The notes beneath the pieces are model-generated. The model did no database searches. It was not told where the DNA came from and worked only from the letters and a program-made list of their open reading frames with translations. Made by a program: the position numbers and the translations under genes. 15,165 nucleotides of DNA from a bacterium MnTg04 (lineage in GTDB: Bacteria > Pseudomonadota > Gammaproteobacteria > Steroidobacterales > MnTg04): NCBI GenBank assembly GCA_008975185.1, contig BFAU01000073.1:1-15165 (forward strand), read 5' to 3'. This document shows positions 13,641 through 15,165 of the stretch, in pieces. Positions within the stretch are counted from its first letter, which is position 1, and each line of letters begins with the position of its first letter.

Positions 13641-14675
13641 ATGATTCATTGGATGAAGAGCATACTTGCCGCGCTGTGCCTGATGCTGACATACCAGCCA
13701 GCGACAGCGTCGGAGTTTTCCGATCTCTACGAGGTCCGCACGGAGGTCAGTGGGCGTGGCGCGGAAACCCTGGAGCAGGCGTTCAAGGACGCGATGGCTA
13801 TCGTACTGACTCGGGTGACCGGGATCCGCGCGGTTGACCAGGCGGAAGAAACACAGGCTCTCCTGGTCAGGGCGCGCGACTATATTCAGCAGTTCGGATA
13901 TATCGACAGCCGCACTTTGCTTATTTCTTTTGACGGGCAGGCGATCAACCGTCGGCTAAGCGACCTGGGCCTGCCGGTCTGGGGACAGGAGCGGCCGGCA
14001 ACCCTGGTCTGGCTGGTGCTGACCGATGAACGTGGCCGGCGCGAGATTCTTGCGGCGGATGACTCGGGACCGGTGGCAGAAAGCCTGAAAAAGACAGCGA
14101 GTCAGCGCGGCATCCCGGTCGTCATTCCGTTGATGGATGCGCAAGATCGGCGGGCGATCGATGTGGCCGATCTGCGCGGTGTTTTTGAGGACAACATTTT
14201 CGCCGCCAGTGAGCGCTACGATGCCGATGCCGTGCTGGTCGGCTCCGCGCGCGCGCAGCGCCGGACAGACGCGGATGGGCCCTTTTACAGGGTAAGCTGG
14301 ACCTTGCTTTTTGCCGGCCAGGTACAAAACTGGCGGGGCGACCTGAGCGAGGGCATCGACCGCGCGGCTGACGAGTTTGCGACCGTTCTTGCCGCGATAG
14401 ACAGTAAAAACAGCGGGCGGCAACTGGTCCTGGTCAAAGGGGTTGGCGACCTGGTGGCTTACGGTCGAGTCCGGCTATATCTCGAGTCGCTGTCATTGGT
14501 CAATTCGGTCGCGGTTGACCGGGTCCATGGCGACGATGTGCTGTTCAGCCTTGAATTGCGAGCCGGCCCGGATCAATTGGCGAGTGCGATCAAACTTGGC
14601 AAGGTTTTGTTTGCCGAAGATTCCGAATACCCGGTGCCGACGCCGGGCACCATCGTTTACAGGTATCGTCGGTGA
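13641..14675 (+). CDS. Secreted DUF2066 family protein
   Basis: A 344-residue protein of unknown function. The N-terminus is a signal peptide (MIHWMK, then SILAALCLMLTYQP, cleavage near ATA/SEF), so it is probably periplasmic. The mature part follows the DUF2066 pattern: an opening LYEVRTEVSGRGAETLEQAFKD-like stretch, then VLTRVTGI, then YIQQFGYID, and later ATLVWLVLTDERGRRE. The segment DADAVLVGSARAQ (195-207) resembles the small beta-alpha folds of envelope proteins that assemble on outer-membrane machines, but this is only an impression. The frame stays open to 13479 upstream; I chose 13641 because it gives a proper signal peptide, has AGG about six bases before it, and avoids overlap with purM. 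Its stop overlaps the next gene's GTG. DUF2066 opposite purM is a recurrent gammaproteobacterial arrangement. Confidence 0.87.
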   Translation: MIHWMKSILAALCLMLTYQPATASEFSDLYEVRTEVSGRGAETLEQAFKDAMAIVLTRVTGIRAVDQAEETQALLVRARDYIQQFGYIDSRTLLISFDGQAINRRLSDLGLPVWGQERPATLVWLVLTDERGRREILAADDSGPVAESLKKTASQRGIPVVIPLMDAQDRRAIDVADLRGVFEDNIFAASERYDADAVLVGSARAQRRTDADGPFYRVSWTLLFAGQVQNWRGDLSEGIDRAADEFATVLAAIDSKNSGRQLVLVKGVGDLVAYGRVRLYLESLSLVNSVAVDRVHGDDVLFSLELRAGPDQLASAIKLGKVLFAEDSEYPVPTPGTIVYRYRR

Positions 14676-15165
14676 TTGCGAAACATATTCCCAACATGAT
14701 CTGTATTTTTCGGATACTGCTGGTGGGTCCGGTGGTCTGGTTGTTGTGGCACGGCGATTTCGTGGCCACGCTTTGGCTGATTTTTATCGCCGGGTTTTCG
14801 GATGGGCTGGATGGTTACCTGGCGAGGCGTTTTGGCTGGCGTTCGCGTCTCGGTGGAATCCTCGACCCGTTGGCGGATAAATTTCTGATGGTATCCCTGT
14901 TTATTACGCTGACCCTGGTCGGTCTGATCCCGCCCTGGCTGGCGGCTCTGGTGGTCGGACGCGACCTGGTAATCGTCATCGGCGGCCTGGTTTACAATTC
15001 GTCGTTTGGCGCGGTGCAGCCGCAGCCTACCGATGTCAGCAAGCTCAATACCTTGCTGCAATTGGCGCTGGTGCTGGCGGTCGTATCCGGAGCGGGTTAC
15101 GGCTGGCCGGGGCAACCCTGGGTGATCGCCCTGGGTGCGTGCGTGATGGTGACCACGATTATCAG
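14672..15165 (+). CDS. CDP-alcohol phosphatidyltransferase family protein (partial, 3' end outside window)
   Basis: An inner-membrane enzyme that swaps CMP on a CDP-lipid for an alcohol. About 164 residues are visible with no stop. The family signature D-x2-DG-x2-AR-x8-G-x3-D-x3-D is complete (Asp44, Asp47, Asp65, Asp69 in SDGLDGYLAR and GGILDPLADK), so it should be catalytic. Several hydrophobic membrane segments follow. The N-terminal IPNMICIFRILL resembles PgsA, which makes phosphatidylglycerophosphate, but the loop after the motif (GRDLVIVIGGLVYN) and the context suggest the second, PgsA-like paralogue common next to DUF2066, whose alcohol substrate I cannot tell. The GTG start at 14672 forms a GTGA overlap with the DUF2066 stop; an in-frame ATG at 14696 would cut the conserved N-terminus. 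Confidence 0.9.
   Translation, partial: MIAKHIPNMICIFRILLVGPVVWLLWHGDFVATLWLIFIAGFSDGLDGYLARRFGWRSRLGGILDPLADKFLMVSLFITLTLVGLIPPWLAALVVGRDLVIVIGGLVYNSSFGAVQPQPTDVSKLNTLLQLALVLAVVSGAGYGWPGQPWVIALGACVMVTTII

Overview
This is a GC-rich, tightly packed chromosomal stretch from a gammaproteobacterium. The evidence is the RsxABC (RnfABC) electron-transport genes after metG, the 188-residue Pseudomonas-type Dcd behind ApbC/Mrp, and the purN-purM pair flanked by DUF3108 and DUF2066 genes with a small CDP-alcohol phosphatidyltransferase. I cannot name the genus; a purple-sulfur or sulfur-oxidiser-like (Chromatiales-type) lineage is only a guess. I see no insertion sequence, tRNA, rRNA or CRISPR array, and no gap between genes is longer than about 225 bases.

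Region 1 (1-4397, all minus strand): metG, then rsxA, rsxB and a partial rsxC, packed with gaps of 34, 2 and 4 bases. MetG is the short form without the C-terminal tRNA-binding domain. The rsx genes encode a membrane complex that moves electrons between NADH, Fe-S clusters and the membrane. rsxD, rsxG and rsxE should lie to the left of the window.

Region 2 (4463-9086, minus strand): a three-gene cassette. First comes a 793-residue soluble protein with HEAT repeats at the N-terminus and a complete Hanks-type Ser/Thr kinase domain at the C-terminus. Two different PilT/PilU-family ATPases follow. It sits between metG and apbC, which are direct divergent neighbours in E. coli and Pseudomonas. An 11-base direct repeat (ATTATGCCACA), which on the minus strand reads as an extended -10 promoter, lies just outside each end of the cassette. 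This is the best candidate in the window for an undescribed system: a cytosolic kinase that may control pilus-type motor ATPases.

Region 3 (9311-10971, plus strand): apbC (Fe-S carrier ATPase) and dcd (dCTP deaminase) overlap at TGATG. Region 4 (10991-13480, minus strand): purM and purN (purine synthesis steps 5 and 3) overlap at GTGA and are followed by a secreted DUF3108 protein. Region 5 (13641 to the end, plus strand): a secreted DUF2066 protein and the start of a CDP-alcohol phosphatidyltransferase, again joined by a GTGA overlap, transcribed divergently from purM.

Most genes are household functions (translation, nucleotide synthesis, Fe-S supply, redox, envelope). The kinase-PilT-PilT cassette is the accessory-looking part.
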